DNA from: Pararhizobium antarcticum
Lineage (GTDB): Bacteria > Pseudomonadota > Alphaproteobacteria > Rhizobiales > Rhizobiaceae
Reading direction: 5' to 3'
Length of the DNA stretch: 64,000 nucleotides
Assembly: GCF_001885585.1 (NCBI RefSeq)
Contig: NZ_LSRP01000107.1
Location: 62,001-126,000, forward strand
Each line of letters begins with the position of its first letter. Position 1 is the first letter of the stretch. Position numbers and translations under genes: made by a program. The notes under the pieces are model-generated. The model ran no database searches. It worked only from the letters and a program-made list of their open reading frames with translations, and was not told where the DNA came from. Positions 17,959 to 27,636 of the stretch are shown piece after piece.

Positions 17959-18848
17959 GCTTTTGGCTCCGCGAACAGGGATTTGAAATCAAACAGCTTG
18001 GGATCGAGCAGATGCGATGGATTGGCGTGGCCAAGCGCCCGCAGCATCGTATCCTTGCGGCCGGGCATGCGGCGCTCGATATCGGCCAGCATGGCTTTCA
18101 TGGCGTTGCGCTCCAGCCCATCCTGTGAGCCGCAAAGGTCGCAGGGAATGATCGGGAATTCCATCGCGGCGGCGAATTTCGCGAGGTCGTCCTCGGCCGC
18201 ATAGGCAAGCGGACGCAGCAGCATCAGGTCGCCCTCGTCGTTCAGCAGTTTGGCCGGCATGGTCGCAAGACGTCCGCCATGGAAGAAATTCATGAAGAAC
18301 GTCTCGAGGATGTCCTCGCGGTGATGACCGAGCACCAGCGCATCACAGCCCTCTTCACGGGCGATGCGGTAGAGATTGCCGCGGCGCAGGCGCGAACACA
18401 AGGCGCAATAGGTACCGCCAGCCGGGACCTTTTCCTTCACGATCGAATAGGTATCGCGATACTCGATCCGGTGTTTCACGCCGATCGAGGCCAGATAGTC
18501 CGGCAGGACGTGTTTGGGAAAATTCGGCTGACCTTGGTCAAGATTGCAGGCGACCAGTTCCACCGGCAGCAATCCGCGCCATTGCAGGTCCATCAGGATC
18601 GCCAGCAGGCCGTAGCTGTCTTTGCCGCCGGACAAGCCCACCAGCCAGCGCTTCTGCCCGGACAGCATGCCGAAATCCTCGATCGCCTGCCGGACCTGAC
18701 GCAACAACCGCTTGCGCAGCTTGTTGAACGACACGGAGGACGGCATCCTGGCAAAGATCGGGTGCTGGTGGTCGTCTGGCACCAGGTCCGCGTCGGAGGG
18801 CGCGGGCGCGGTGCCGCGCTGGGCTGAGGAAATTGGAAGGTCCATCAT
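17955..18848 (-). CDS. ttcA: tRNA 2-thiocytidine(32) synthetase TtcA
   Basis: A 297-residue PP-loop ATPase that thiolates C32 of tRNA using a [4Fe-4S] cluster. The ATP-binding loop SGGKDS is at residues 73-78. The cysteine pairs CALC and CDLC that serve TtcA are both present. ATG 18848 (followed by a second ATG at 18845) is preferred to a long upstream extension, which has no family similarity and overlaps glsA. The stop overlaps the IMPase start. Confidence 0.92.
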   Translation of the reverse strand: MMDLPISSAQRGTAPAPSDADLVPDDHQHPIFARMPSSVSFNKLRKRLLRQVRQAIEDFGMLSGQKRWLVGLSGGKDSYGLLAILMDLQWRGLLPVELVACNLDQGQPNFPKHVLPDYLASIGVKHRIEYRDTYSIVKEKVPAGGTYCALCSRLRRGNLYRIAREEGCDALVLGHHREDILETFFMNFFHGGRLATMPAKLLNDEGDLMLLRPLAYAAEDDLAKFAAAMEFPIIPCDLCGSQDGLERNAMKAMLADIERRMPGRKDTMLRALGHANPSHLLDPKLFDFKSLFAEPKA

Positions 18849-18972
18849 GCTGTCCCGTGCAACGCGCCGAAAGCCGAAGGCCGGACGCAGGAATTCAATC
18901 CCCTGCACTTGCCTGCCTTGCCCCCCAAGATCAAGCAAAATCAGGGATTCGCTGTCGAAACGATGGGGCGTC

Positions 18973-19917
18973 TCAGGCGCCGAAGACCGACCAGCCGGTG
19001 CGGTTGGCGAGCATTTCCAGCGCCAGTGAGCCAATCAGCGAATTGCCGTTGTGATTGAGGCCCGGCGACCAGACTGCGACAGATGCCTTGCCCGGCGCGA
19101 CGCACAGGATACCGCCGCCGACGCCGCTCTTGCCCGGCAGGCCGACCCGATAGGCAAAGTCACCGGACCCGTCATAATGGCCGCAGGTCAGCATCAGTGC
19201 ATTAATGCGCCGCGCACGCTGGCGTGAGACGACCGAGTGTTTCGTCAAAGGATTGGTGCCGGACGCAGCCAGAAACAGCCCGGCCTTGGCAAGATGAACG
19301 CAACTCATCGATAGCGCGCATTGGTGGAAATAGACACCGAGCACGTGATCGACGGGATGATCGAGTTTGCCAAACGAGCGCATGAAATTGGCAAGGGCGA
19401 AATTCCGATATCCGGTCGCAGCTTCCGAGCGAGCCACTTCGGCGTCGATGACGATGTCGTCCTCGTCCGCGAGATAGCGGACGAAGCGGACGATCTCGCC
19501 GATCGCCTCCTTTGGCGTATGCCCGGCCAGCACAAGGTCGGTGATGGCAATCGCACCGGCATTGATGAAGGGGTTGCGCGGTATGCCATGCTCGTGTTCG
19601 AGCTGGATGATGGAGTTGAATGCGGAACCGGATGGCTCGCGTCCAACCCGCTTCCAGATGTTTTCGCCGTGTTTGCCGAGTGCCAGCGTCAGGGTGAATA
19701 TCTTCGAGATGCTCTGGATCGAAAACGGCATTTCGGCGTCGCCAGCCTTGTGGATGGCCCCATCGACGGTGACGATCGCCATGCCGAACCGTTTGGGATC
19801 GACGCACGCCAGTTGCGGAATGTAGTCGGCAACCTTGCCCTCGCCGAGCCGTGGCGTCAGGTCGCGATGGATATCATCGATTATCGACTGCAGGTCCAAG
19901 GGGTCCGTGCCTGGCAT
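18973..19917 (-). CDS. glsA: Glutaminase
   Basis: A 314-residue beta-lactamase-fold glutaminase (GlsA/YbaS family) hydrolysing glutamine to glutamate and ammonia. The catalytic serine is in [11 protein letters not shown]. Other conserved segments are [20 protein letters not shown], and the C-terminal [19 protein letters not shown]. The length is normal. It lies just upstream of ttcA on the same strand, with a 124-bp gap, and downstream of the rpsD terminator, so it has its own promoter. Confidence 0.96.
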   Translation of the reverse strand: MPGTDPLDLQSIIDDIHRDLTPRLGEGKVADYIPQLACVDPKRFGMAIVTVDGAIHKAGDAEMPFSIQSISKIFTLTLALGKHGENIWKRVGREPSGSAFNSIIQLEHEHGIPRNPFINAGAIAITDLVLAGHTPKEAIGEIVRFVRYLADEDDIVIDAEVARSEAATGYRNFALANFMRSFGKLDHPVDHVLGVYFHQCALSMSCVHLAKAGLFLAASGTNPLTKHSVVSRQRARRINALMLTCGHYDGSGDFAYRVGLPGKSGVGGGILCVAPGKASVAVWSPGLNHNGNSLIGSLALEMLANRTGWSVFGA

Positions 19918-19949
19918 CAGTCATTCTCCGGATGAGTGCAGCGCAACAA

Positions 19950-19977
19950 AAAAGCCACTCATCTCTGAGTGGCTTTT
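19950..19977 (-). terminator. Terminator of rpsD
   Basis: AAAAGCCACTCA (19950-19961) pairs with TGAGTGGCTTTT (19966-19977) around TCTC. Read on the minus strand it ends in a T run, directly after rpsD. Confidence 0.9.
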
Positions 19978-20008
19978 CCAAAATTGGCAAGGCACAAGCC
20001 TCAACAAA

Positions 20009-20626
20009 TCAACGCGAGTAGAATTCGACGACCAGGTTCGGTTCCATGACGACCGGATACGGAACGTCAGACAGGCCCGGAACGCGAACGAATGTCGCGA
20101 CCATCTTGTTGTGATCGACGTCGATGTAGTCAGGAACGTCGCGTTCAGCCAGCGAAACCGCTTCGAGAACGATGACGAGCTGCTTGGACTTTTCGCGAAC
20201 TTCGATCACGTCGCCAGCCTTGCAGCGGTACGAGCCGATGTTGACGCGAATGCCATTGACCGTGACGTGGCCGTGGTTGACGAACTGACGGGCAGCAAAG
20301 ACCGTCGGTACGAACTTGGCGCGGTAGACGATCGCGTCGAGACGCGATTCGAGCAGACCGATCAGGTTTTCGGAAGTGTCGCCCTTGCGACGGTCAGCTT
20401 CGGCGAAGATCGCACGGAACTGCTTTTCACGGACGTCGCCGTAATAGCCCTTGAGCTTCTGCTTGGCGCGCAGCTGCACACCGAAGTCGGAAAGCTTGGA
20501 CTTGCGACGCTGGCCGTGCTGGCCGGGGCCGTATTCGCGACGGTTCACCGGGGACTTCGGACGACCCCAGATGTTCTCGCCCATACGGCGGTCAATTTTG
20601 TACTTAGACGATTCGCGCTTGCTCAT
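20009..20626 (-). CDS. rpsD: 30S ribosomal protein S4
   Basis: A 205-residue S4, a primary 16S rRNA binding protein of the small subunit. The N-terminus [21 protein letters not shown] is the alphaproteobacterial form. The S4 RNA-binding domain lies at about residues 95-155 ([12 protein letters not shown]... [16 protein letters not shown]). The ATG at 20626 has the ribosome site GAAGGGAAA. It is monocistronic, away from the main ribosomal operons, with a stable hairpin just upstream and a terminator behind. Confidence 0.98.
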   Translation of the reverse strand: MSKRESSKYKIDRRMGENIWGRPKSPVNRREYGPGQHGQRRKSKLSDFGVQLRAKQKLKGYYGDVREKQFRAIFAEADRRKGDTSENLIGLLESRLDAIVYRAKFVPTVFAARQFVNHGHVTVNGIRVNIGSYRCKAGDVIEVREKSKQLVIVLEAVSLAERDVPDYIDVDHNKMVATFVRVPGLSDVPYPVVMEPNLVVEFYSR

Positions 20627-20650
20627 CGTATTTCCCTTCAACAGGTTACA

Positions 20651-20670
20651 CCGGTTTGTTGCCAAACCGG
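20651..20670 (-). promoter_or_regulatory. Perfect hairpin in the rpsD 5-prime leader
   Basis: CCGGTTTG (20651-20658) and CAAACCGG (20663-20670) are perfectly complementary with a 4-nt loop. The hairpin ends 24 nt before the rpsD start codon, just upstream of the Shine-Dalgarno. It could be an autoregulatory S4-binding or translation-control element. There is no T run after it. Confidence 0.5.
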
Positions 20671-20819
20671 ATCAAGGAAACACGCCCTCCTCTGAACTTC
20701 TTTTGAAAGCTCTGACAGGTTTCTCACATTACGCTAACGGAGAAGCCACGGGACATGTCGGTTTGCGCATCTCCCTTGGCCGCGAGCGGACAAGAAAGGC
20801 ATATGCGCTTCATAAAAGT

Positions 20820-20845
20820 AACACCGGGCGTTTCGGCCCGGTGTT
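20820..20845 (-). terminator. Stem-loop downstream of the HerA-like ATPase gene
   Basis: AACACCGGGC (20820-20829) and GCCCGGTGTT (20836-20845) form a perfect 10-bp stem with a 6-nt loop. On the minus strand it is followed by ACTTTTAT, which fits a terminator for the gene ending at 20915. Confidence 0.75.
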
Positions 20846-20914
20846 GAGCGGGTCTTTAGGTAAGTTTCACAAATTTGTCAACGACTGCAGGAAACAATTG
20901 GCAGGCAATGCCGG

Positions 20915-22426
20915 CTATTCCGCAGCAGACTTGCTTTCGACCGGCAATTCCAAGGCATCGGCAGCACCCGGCGCTGTTTCGACCTGCAGATCGGGAAAGG
21001 CGACGATTCGCTTGCCGGAAAAATCGCTGTGCACGACGATCAGGCCCTGCTCCTCGAAATAGCCCAGCAGGCGGCGGGCACGGCGCGCCGAGTGCGTCCC
21101 GTAGGCACGCGCGATCATCGCATCCGACGGGCAAGGCAGGCCCCGCACCGCCGATTGCGCAACCAGGAGAAAGACGCCCTGCAGGTCGTCGGTCACGGTG
21201 CGCGACAGGCCAAGCGCCAGCGCCCAGATTTCGCTGGCCGCTGTGTCTGGATCGACACCAGAGCGGGCCACCGCCATCTTGCGGCGAAAGACGCTAAGCG
21301 ACAGCGGTGCACCGGGTACCCGGCGGATCCGGCAGCGCACCAGAAAATCCTGAAACAGCTCGGCATCGGCGCGAAAGGCTGCATCGGGATTTTCGAGGAT
21401 CTCGGCCAGCATACCGTCGAGCAGGGCTTCACGATCGGCCGCCGGCATTTCCGGTGCGGGCGCCTTCTGCTCGGCAATCGCTGCCGGCTCCGGCCGCGGA
21501 CGGGAGAGTTCGGCAAGGATATCGGTCGTTGGCCGCGGTGCGCTTGCCCGCCGCACAAGCGGCCGGATCAGTTCGTCGGGGTCCGGCGTGAAGATCAGGT
21601 CTTCGACATCGGCCACGGCCTGCGGCAAGGGCGTCAGCTTCGGGCTGGTCGAGCGGGCGGAGGTCTCGACATGGCCGATCGTCACCGGCAGCGGTCGGCG
21701 CGACAGGGCCGGGCCGAGCGCCACGAAAGAGCCGCGCTTCAGATCGCGGAACATTTCCGCCGTGCGCCGGTCCATGCCGAGCAGATCGGCGGCGCGCGCC
21801 ATGTCGATGTCGAGAAAGGTCCGGCCCATGAGGAAGTTGGAGGCTTCGGCGGCAACGTTCTTGGCGAGCTTTGCCAGGCGCTGCGTGGCGATGACCCCGG
21901 CAAGGCCACGCTTTCGGCCACGGCACATCAGGTTGGTCATGGCCCCGAGCGAAATCTTGCGCGCCTCTTCCGAGACGTCGCCGGCAACCGAGGGCGCAAA
22001 CATCTGCGCCTCGTCGACCACCACAAGCACCGGATACCAGTAATCACGATCGGCATCGAACATCGCGTTCAGGAAGATCCCGGCGCTGCGCATCTGCTGC
22101 TCGATGTCGAGGCCTTCGAGGGACAGAACGCAGGAGACACGGTGCTGGCGGATGCGCCCGGCAATGCCGACCAGTTCGGCCTCGGTCCGCTCACCCTCGA
22201 TCACGACATGGCCGAATTTGTCGGCCAGCGTGACGAAGTCGCCTTCGGGATCGATGATGCACTGCTGCACCCAGGGGGCCGACTGTTCGAGAAGCCGGCG
22301 CAGAAGATGCGATTTTCCAGAACCCGAATTGCCCTGCACCAGCAGGCGGGTCGCCAGAAGCTCCTCGATATCGAGCGGCACGCTCGTCCCGTCGGACGCC
22401 GTCCCCATGTCGATGCCGACTTTCAT
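20915..22426 (-). CDS. HerA/VirB4-like P-loop ATPase of unknown role
   Basis: A 503-residue DUF87/HerA-type ATP-binding protein. Walker A is GNSGSGKSH (about residues 32-40) and Walker B is VLVVVDEAQ (about 131-139). An arginine-rich segment RGRKRGLAGVIATQRL follows, as in HerA/FtsK-like motors. The C-terminal 120 residues look like a winged-helix region (ALGLSRTVTDDLQGVFLLVAQ...RARRLLGYFEEQGLIVV). ATG 22426 is chosen over GTG 22432 because GAGG lies 5 nt before it. No NurA nuclease or conjugation gene is nearby, so its partner and substrate are unknown. Confidence 0.8.
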   Translation of the reverse strand: MKVGIDMGTASDGTSVPLDIEELLATRLLVQGNSGSGKSHLLRRLLEQSAPWVQQCIIDPEGDFVTLADKFGHVVIEGERTEAELVGIAGRIRQHRVSCVLSLEGLDIEQQMRSAGIFLNAMFDADRDYWYPVLVVVDEAQMFAPSVAGDVSEEARKISLGAMTNLMCRGRKRGLAGVIATQRLAKLAKNVAAEASNFLMGRTFLDIDMARAADLLGMDRRTAEMFRDLKRGSFVALGPALSRRPLPVTIGHVETSARSTSPKLTPLPQAVADVEDLIFTPDPDELIRPLVRRASAPRPTTDILAELSRPRPEPAAIAEQKAPAPEMPAADREALLDGMLAEILENPDAAFRADAELFQDFLVRCRIRRVPGAPLSLSVFRRKMAVARSGVDPDTAASEIWALALGLSRTVTDDLQGVFLLVAQSAVRGLPCPSDAMIARAYGTHSARRARRLLGYFEEQGLIVVHSDFSGKRIVAFPDLQVETAPGAADALELPVESKSAAE

Positions 22427-22552
22427 ATTCACCTCGTTCTCAATGCCATGCCGGATGCGCCGCCACGAACCCGCAAGCCCCGACCCATACCATGGCTCGC
22501 CGCCATATGCGCTGGTCGTGGGCCGAAACCCACAGCAAAGACGGCCATTGCC

Positions 22553-23362
22553 CTACCGAACCGTGAGGCCAAAACCCTGCATCAGGCGGCGGGTGGAAAA
22601 ATCAGGACGTCCCGATGTGAAAATCGCGGGATCTTCCCCGATCAGCGGCTCGACATCCGCCATCAGTGGCACCAGCGAGCGTGCACGCCGGGCAATCGCT
22701 TCTGCCGGGTCGAGCCAGTCGACCGGCCAGGGGGCAAGGCGGCGAAAGACATTGGCCATGAAGGGATAATGCGTGCAGGCAAGGACGACAATATCGGTCT
22801 TTCTACCGTCCCTTTCCACGAAACACTGGCTGATTTCGGCCAGCACCGCGTCGTCGGATAGGGTTTCGCCGCGGATATAGGCCTCGGCCATGCGCGCCAG
22901 ATTCTCCGAACCGACAAGGCGGACATGGCATTGCGAGGCGAAGGACTGGATCAGGTCGCGGGTATAGGCCCGCTTGACCGTTCCCGGTGTGGCAAGCACC
23001 GAAACCAGGCCCGACCGGGTCCGCTCGGCCGCCGGCTTGATTGCCGGCACGGTACCAACGAAGCGCATCTCTGGAAATGCGGCGCGCAGATCGGCGCCGA
23101 CAAGCGTGAAGGCGGTGTTGCAGGCAATGACACAGAGTTCCGGATCATGCGTTGCGAGCAGGCCGCGAAACAGCGAGATCACCCGCTCCTTCAGCGCATC
23201 CTCCTCCCAGCCGCCATAGGGAAAGCCGGCATCGTCGGCGGTATAAATAAAGTGCCGCTCCGGCATCAGCACGCGCAATTCGCGCAGCACGGTCAACCCG
23301 CCAATGCCGCTGTCGAAAACCAGGATCGGCTTCAGGTCAGAGCTCTTCACCGCTGTCGTCAC
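22553..23362 (-). CDS. murI: Glutamate racemase
   Basis: A cofactor-independent racemase making D-glutamate for peptidoglycan. The two catalytic cysteines are in ACNTAFT and ACTHYPF, and the start motif [14 protein letters not shown] is intact. The open frame extends further upstream, but that part lies inside trmJ. I take GTG 23362 (269 residues), with GTG 23350 also possible. Either way the start overlaps the trmJ end, so the two genes are coupled. Confidence 0.93.
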   Translation of the reverse strand: MTTAVKSSDLKPILVFDSGIGGLTVLRELRVLMPERHFIYTADDAGFPYGGWEEDALKERVISLFRGLLATHDPELCVIACNTAFTLVGADLRAAFPEMRFVGTVPAIKPAAERTRSGLVSVLATPGTVKRAYTRDLIQSFASQCHVRLVGSENLARMAEAYIRGETLSDDAVLAEISQCFVERDGRKTDIVVLACTHYPFMANVFRRLAPWPVDWLDPAEAIARRARSLVPLMADVEPLIGEDPAIFTSGRPDFSTRRLMQGFGLTVR

Positions 23363-24170
23363 CCTTGTTCGCGCGGGAATTTTCCGGCGCCCCTGCCCCC
23401 CTTGGCGCGTCGCGCGTAAAGCGATCGAGCGAGGAGATGATGCCGCGCACGAGGCGGATTTCCGATTCGGCAAAAGCCGGCCGCGTCAGAACTGCACGCA
23501 GATTATCGATCAATTTCGGCTTTTTGGCGAGAGGCCGGAAATAACCGCGGGCCTCCAGCGCCTCTTCGACATGGTCGAAAAGCCCCTGCAACTGGTCCTT
23601 CGTTGCCGGTTTCTGCTCGAGCGCATGAAACGAGGTTTCATCCGGTGCGCCCATGCTGGTCTTCATCCATTCATAGGACATCAGAAGAACCGCCTGCGCC
23701 AGATTGAGCGAGGCAAAGGCGGGATTGACGGGAAAGGTGACGATCTCGTCGGCCAGCGCCACCTCCTCATTGGTGAGGCCGGTGCGCTCCCGGCCAAACA
23801 GGATTCCGGTTGCCTCGCCCAGATTGAAGCGCGTCCGCAAGGTCTCGGCAGCAATCAGCGGCGAGCGCACCGGCTTGTAGCCGTAGCGGTCACGCGCCGT
23901 CGTTGCGTAGACGAAATTCAGATCGGCGATGGCCTCCGGCAGGGTATCGTAGATCTTGGCCGCATCGATGACGTGATCGGCGCGGCTGGCAGCGGAGCGG
24001 GCCTTTTCGCTCGGCCAGCCGTCACGCGGGCTGACCAGGCGCAGCTCCGACAGACCGAAATTGGCCATGGCGCGGGCCACCATGCCGATGTTCTCGCCAA
24101 GCTGCGGATGCACCAGAATGATCGCCGGGCCCTCGGTGAGGAGAATGCGCTCGCTGTTCGTACCTGCCAT
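23337..24170 (-). CDS. trmJ: tRNA (cytidine/uridine-2-O-)-methyltransferase TrmJ-like
   Basis: A 277-residue SPOUT-class RNA methyltransferase. The N-terminus [30 protein letters not shown] and the knot motifs [17 protein letters not shown] and [16 protein letters not shown] match TrmJ, which 2-O-methylates position 32 of tRNA. It is notable that ttcA, acting on C32 as well, is about 5 kb away. The C-terminal extension is rich in charged residues. It overlaps murI. Confidence 0.92.
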   Translation of the reverse strand: MAGTNSERILLTEGPAIILVHPQLGENIGMVARAMANFGLSELRLVSPRDGWPSEKARSAASRADHVIDAAKIYDTLPEAIADLNFVYATTARDRYGYKPVRSPLIAAETLRTRFNLGEATGILFGRERTGLTNEEVALADEIVTFPVNPAFASLNLAQAVLLMSYEWMKTSMGAPDETSFHALEQKPATKDQLQGLFDHVEEALEARGYFRPLAKKPKLIDNLRAVLTRPAFAESEIRLVRGIISSLDRFTRDAPRGAGAPENSRANKGDDSGEEL

Positions 24171-24570
24171 GGGTTTCAGCCTTCCTGTCTTTCGGGCGCT
24201 TCACTGGCACACTTGCGCGAGGAAGGGAAGAAGCGCGCGAAGCAGCGCCTTTTGGAATGCCAGCTGAATGCCAGCTGAATACAAGTCCTGCTGTCTGGCT
24301 ATGTTCAGAAACTGCGCTGTCAACGAACCGCCGTCATCTCCCACCACCGGGATTGTCGCTTCCGCGGCACGTCGTCCACACGAGCCACCGCCGTCAAGCC
24401 TGAGGCCATGCCGTGTATGCCGCCGCCGGGGCAATCGCAACGCAAGCGATCCTAGCCAAAAGTTTCGCCATCGCGTGCTTTGCGTCGCGCGCACACAATG
24501 CTATAGCGCAAAACGGTTTTACCTTCACGAAACGGGGCATCCGCCCCCTCCCAAATACGAGGCATACTCC
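24171..24570. other. Intergenic region with icd promoter candidate and short tandem repeat
   Basis: No gene seen. An 11-bp repeat AATGCCAGCTG is present twice in tandem (24256-24266, 24267-24277). A candidate icd promoter is CTTTGC (24478-24483), 17 bp, CTATAG (24501-24506), close to the rhizobial CTTGAC-N17-CTATAT pattern and 64 bp before the icd start. Confidence 0.45.
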
Positions 24571-25785
24571 ATGACGAAGATCAAGGTCGCCAATCCGGTC
24601 GTCGAACTCGACGGCGATGAAATGACCCGCATCATCTGGCAGTTCATCAAGGACAAGCTGATCCATCCCTATCTGGATATCGATCTCGAATATTATGACC
24701 TCAGCATGGAAAACCGCGATGCCACCAACGATCAGGTGACGATCGACAGCGCCCATGCCATCAAGAAGCATGGCGTCGGCGTCAAATGCGCCACCATCAC
24801 CCCGGACGAGCAGCGCGTCGAGGAATTCGGCCTGAAGAAGATGTGGAAGTCGCCGAACGGCACGATCCGCAACATCCTCGGCGGCGTCATCTTCCGCGAG
24901 CCGATCATCTGCAAGAACGTGCCGCGCCTCGTCCCCGGCTGGACCAAGCCGATCATCGTCGGCCGCCACGCCTTTGGCGACCAGTACCGCGCCACCGACT
25001 TCAAGTTCCCGGGCAAGGGCAAGCTGACGATGAAGTTCGTCGGCGAAGACGGCACGGAAATCGAACATGAAGTCTATGACGCCCCGGCTGCCGGCGTTGC
25101 CATGGGCATGTACAACCTCGACGAATCGATCACCGATTTCGCCCGCGCCTCCCTGAACTACGGCCTGCAGCGCGGCGTTCCGGTCTATCTTTCGACCAAG
25201 AACACCATCCTCAAGGTCTATGATGGCCGCTTCAAGGATATTTTCCAGGCCGTCTTCGAGGCCGAATTCGCCGCCAAGTTCAAGGAAGCGAAGATCACCT
25301 ATGAGCACCGCCTGATCGACGACATGGTCGCCTCGGCGCTGAAATGGTCCGGCGGTTATGTCTGGGCCTGCAAGAACTATGACGGCGACGTCCAGTCCGA
25401 CATCGTCGCGCAGGGTTTCGGCTCGCTCGGCCTGATGACCTCCGTCCTGATGACGCCGGATGGCCAGACCGTCGAAGCCGAAGCCGCCCATGGCACGGTG
25501 ACGCGCCATTATCGCCAGCACCAGAAGGGCGAGGAAACCTCGACCAACTCGATCGCCTCGATCTTTGCCTGGACCCGGGGTCTCGCGCACCGCGCCAAGC
25601 TCGATAACAATGCCGAACTGGAACGCTTCGCCGACACGCTCGAAAAGGTTTGCGTCGATACCGTCGAAAGCGGCTTCATGACCAAGGACCTGGCGCTGCT
25701 CATCGGCCCTGACCAGCCATGGCTGTCGACCACCGGCTTCCTCGACAAGATCGACGAGAACCTCAACAAGGCCATGGCTGCCTGA
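24571..25785 (+). CDS. icd: NADP-dependent isocitrate dehydrogenase
   Basis: The 404-residue eukaryote-like (type II) IDH found in Rhizobiales, a TCA-cycle enzyme producing 2-oxoglutarate and NADPH. The N-terminus [21 protein letters not shown], the substrate loop [12 protein letters not shown] and the metal site segment RLIDDMVA are conserved. NADP specificity is suggested by [15 protein letters not shown] 24571 is the family start; the upstream in-frame extension is not conserved. It is a single gene with its own promoter and terminator. Confidence 0.98.
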   Translation: MTKIKVANPVVELDGDEMTRIIWQFIKDKLIHPYLDIDLEYYDLSMENRDATNDQVTIDSAHAIKKHGVGVKCATITPDEQRVEEFGLKKMWKSPNGTIRNILGGVIFREPIICKNVPRLVPGWTKPIIVGRHAFGDQYRATDFKFPGKGKLTMKFVGEDGTEIEHEVYDAPAAGVAMGMYNLDESITDFARASLNYGLQRGVPVYLSTKNTILKVYDGRFKDIFQAVFEAEFAAKFKEAKITYEHRLIDDMVASALKWSGGYVWACKNYDGDVQSDIVAQGFGSLGLMTSVLMTPDGQTVEAEAAHGTVTRHYRQHQKGEETSTNSIASIFAWTRGLAHRAKLDNNAELERFADTLEKVCVDTVESGFMTKDLALLIGPDQPWLSTTGFLDKIDENLNKAMAA

Positions 25786-25812
25786 TCGAAGCACCACCCG
25801 ACCGACGTTCCG

Positions 25813-25839
25813 AAAACCCGGCCTTGCGCCGGGTTTTTG
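25813..25839 (+). terminator. Terminator of icd
   Basis: AAAACCCGGC (25813-25822) pairs perfectly with GCCGGGTTTT (25828-25837) around CTTGC, with a T run. Confidence 0.93.
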
Positions 25840-25995
25840 CTGCCTGGCGTTGGGCGATCCTGCCCTAAGCCCCCCTTGTCGCCGAGGCGGCAGCTGTGCT
25901 CAAATGAACCAAGAGGAGAAACGGCGGGCGCGGTTTACCGGCACATCACGCAGACTGAACATCAGGCTATGCCGGGGGCGGCAAAAGGGGGAAAC

Positions 25996-26346
25996 ATGCG
26001 ATACACACAGGCCATCATGGCATTGGCCATGCTCGTGCCAACCGGCGCTGCTCAAAGCCACGCCGGGGAACTGACGCCGATACTCGTGTCCGGCGGAAGC
26101 TGCGGCTGGTACGTCGTGCTCGGCTGCGGCAAGCGGGCCACCGACCAGCAAAACAAGCGCGACGACCTTGGCGGACCGAATGCCGGCGGCGGCGCTGGAC
26201 TGCGCGTGATCACCACCAACGACTACGCCAATTTCCGACCGGGCTATTACTGCGTCGTCGACGGACCCTATGCGAATAAGAGCGACGCCCAGAGCATCGC
26301 CTGGGCCGAAGCCGTTCCCGACGCCTATGTCAAAAAGGGCTGTTGA
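25996..26346 (+). CDS. Small secreted SPOR-like protein
   Basis: A 116-residue protein with an N-terminal signal peptide (MRYTQAIMALAMLVPTGAAQSHAGE, probable cleavage after SHA). The mature part has four cysteines (SCGWYVVLGCGK, YYCVVDGP, KKGC) and the pattern NFRPGYYCVVDGPYANKSDAQ. This pattern resembles a compact SPOR-type repeat that in other proteins binds denuded glycan. ATG 25996 is chosen for its AAGGGGGAA ribosome site and signal peptide. The function is a guess. Confidence 0.7.
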   Translation: MRYTQAIMALAMLVPTGAAQSHAGELTPILVSGGSCGWYVVLGCGKRATDQQNKRDDLGGPNAGGGAGLRVITTNDYANFRPGYYCVVDGPYANKSDAQSIAWAEAVPDAYVKKGC

Positions 26347-26625
26347 TCATCCGGCCAAAAGCGCTGTCCCTGAACATGGTCAACCAGGCTTCCCGGCGGG
26401 CAGCGGCGGGCACACGCAACACCGTCACAGGTGAACCCCTTCCGACGGGTTCAGTCGAGCAGTGATGCAGACCCGCCAATGACAGGACCGCATCACCGTT
26501 TGCTGTCTCGGGATCGACGTCCTGCCCCAGAGGCAAGGTCGTTCACAGATCAACATCCCGACCGAAGGCAAAGCGCGACCGGCGGCTTGACTCCGTCGAT
26601 AACGCCCAGGTTCAGCAAACGCCGC

Positions 26626-27477
26626 TTATTTCAGCGGCAGGTGGATATCCGTCAACAGGTCGATGGGTGCGGTATCGCGCGGATTGTTGACATATTCCTC
26701 GAACCTTACGGTATCGCGAAATTCCCTGCCCGATTGCGGCAGCCAGACCCCGTAAAGCCACTGATAGGCCTTGTGCATGTCGGCATAGGGTCCCTTGTGT
26801 CTGAGGATCGCATATTCGCCGCCCTCAAGATGCTGGTGGACGAGTGTTTCCTGTGTGGGCACATGCTGTCCTTCGGTAACGCAGGCGAAGGAACGCAGTC
26901 TGTCTTCCGCAACGAGATCCGGATCGTCCAGATAGATGCCGACCATGCGCATGTCTGGACGAAAGAGGTTGTGTGCCATAAGCGTGCCGCCTAGTCTCTC
27001 GAAAGCACGGTCGATCGCCATATAGGACCCTTCATGGGGCACCCCGACGAGTTCGCGGGGGGCGAGGGTTTTCATTGTGACATCGTACATTGCGGATTTA
27101 CCTTTTTGCGGATTCGATTGAAAGATCGTGTGGCTGCCCTCCCTCCGATACCGCGCAGGCGGCATGCCGAACACCGACTTGAAAATCCGGTTGAACGACT
27201 GAAGATTGGGGTAGCCCGATCGTCTCGCTATCTCCTCGACAGAAAGAACCGTGCCCACCAGATCGCCGGCAGCCCTGTGCAACCGCAGGCGCTTGACGGT
27301 AGCCGCCAGCGTCTCGCCATGCACGGCCCGGTAAACACGGTGCCAGTGATGCGGCGAGAGGCAGGCTATCTCCGAGAGCCGATCAAGATCGAGCTCTTCG
27401 TCAAGATGATCATGGATATAGGCCGATACGCGCTGCAAGCGGCGTTCATAGGCGGCCCAGATGCTGGTGTCTTTCAT
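26626..27477 (-). CDS. AraC-family regulator with GyrI-like ligand domain
   Basis: A 283-residue transcription factor. The AraC double helix-turn-helix lies at about residues 15-110 (LDRLSEIACLSPHHWHRVYRAV... VEEIARRSGYPNLQSFNRIFKSVFGMPPARYR). The GyrI-like/BacR effector domain follows at 130-283 (MKTLAPRELVGVPHEGSY...). Such proteins (Rob/TetD or SoxS-related) respond to toxic organics. ATG 27477 has GAGGGA in front; the longer frame has no family support. No obvious target gene is adjacent. Confidence 0.92.
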   Translation of the reverse strand: MKDTSIWAAYERRLQRVSAYIHDHLDEELDLDRLSEIACLSPHHWHRVYRAVHGETLAATVKRLRLHRAAGDLVGTVLSVEEIARRSGYPNLQSFNRIFKSVFGMPPARYRREGSHTIFQSNPQKGKSAMYDVTMKTLAPRELVGVPHEGSYMAIDRAFERLGGTLMAHNLFRPDMRMVGIYLDDPDLVAEDRLRSFACVTEGQHVPTQETLVHQHLEGGEYAILRHKGPYADMHKAYQWLYGVWLPQSGREFRDTVRFEEYVNNPRDTAPIDLLTDIHLPLK

Positions 27478-27583
27478 GTCGTCCCTCAAGCAAGCCGAAC
27501 ACGCGCAAACAAGCATATTGCCATTTGACAAATCCTGCGAACCCTTCGCCTCCAGATCAGCGGCAGGCCGAGCCGCTGAATGC

Positions 27584-27611
27584 AAAAAACCGGATCTCGC
27601 GATCCGGTTTT
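27584..27611 (-). terminator. Terminator of alaS
   Basis: AAAACCGGATC (27586-27596) and GATCCGGTTTT (27601-27611) form an 11-bp stem with a TCGC loop, with a T run on the minus strand. It follows the alaS stop. Confidence 0.92.
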
Positions 27612-27636
27612 GCAAACTGTGCAGAGAATTCCGCTC

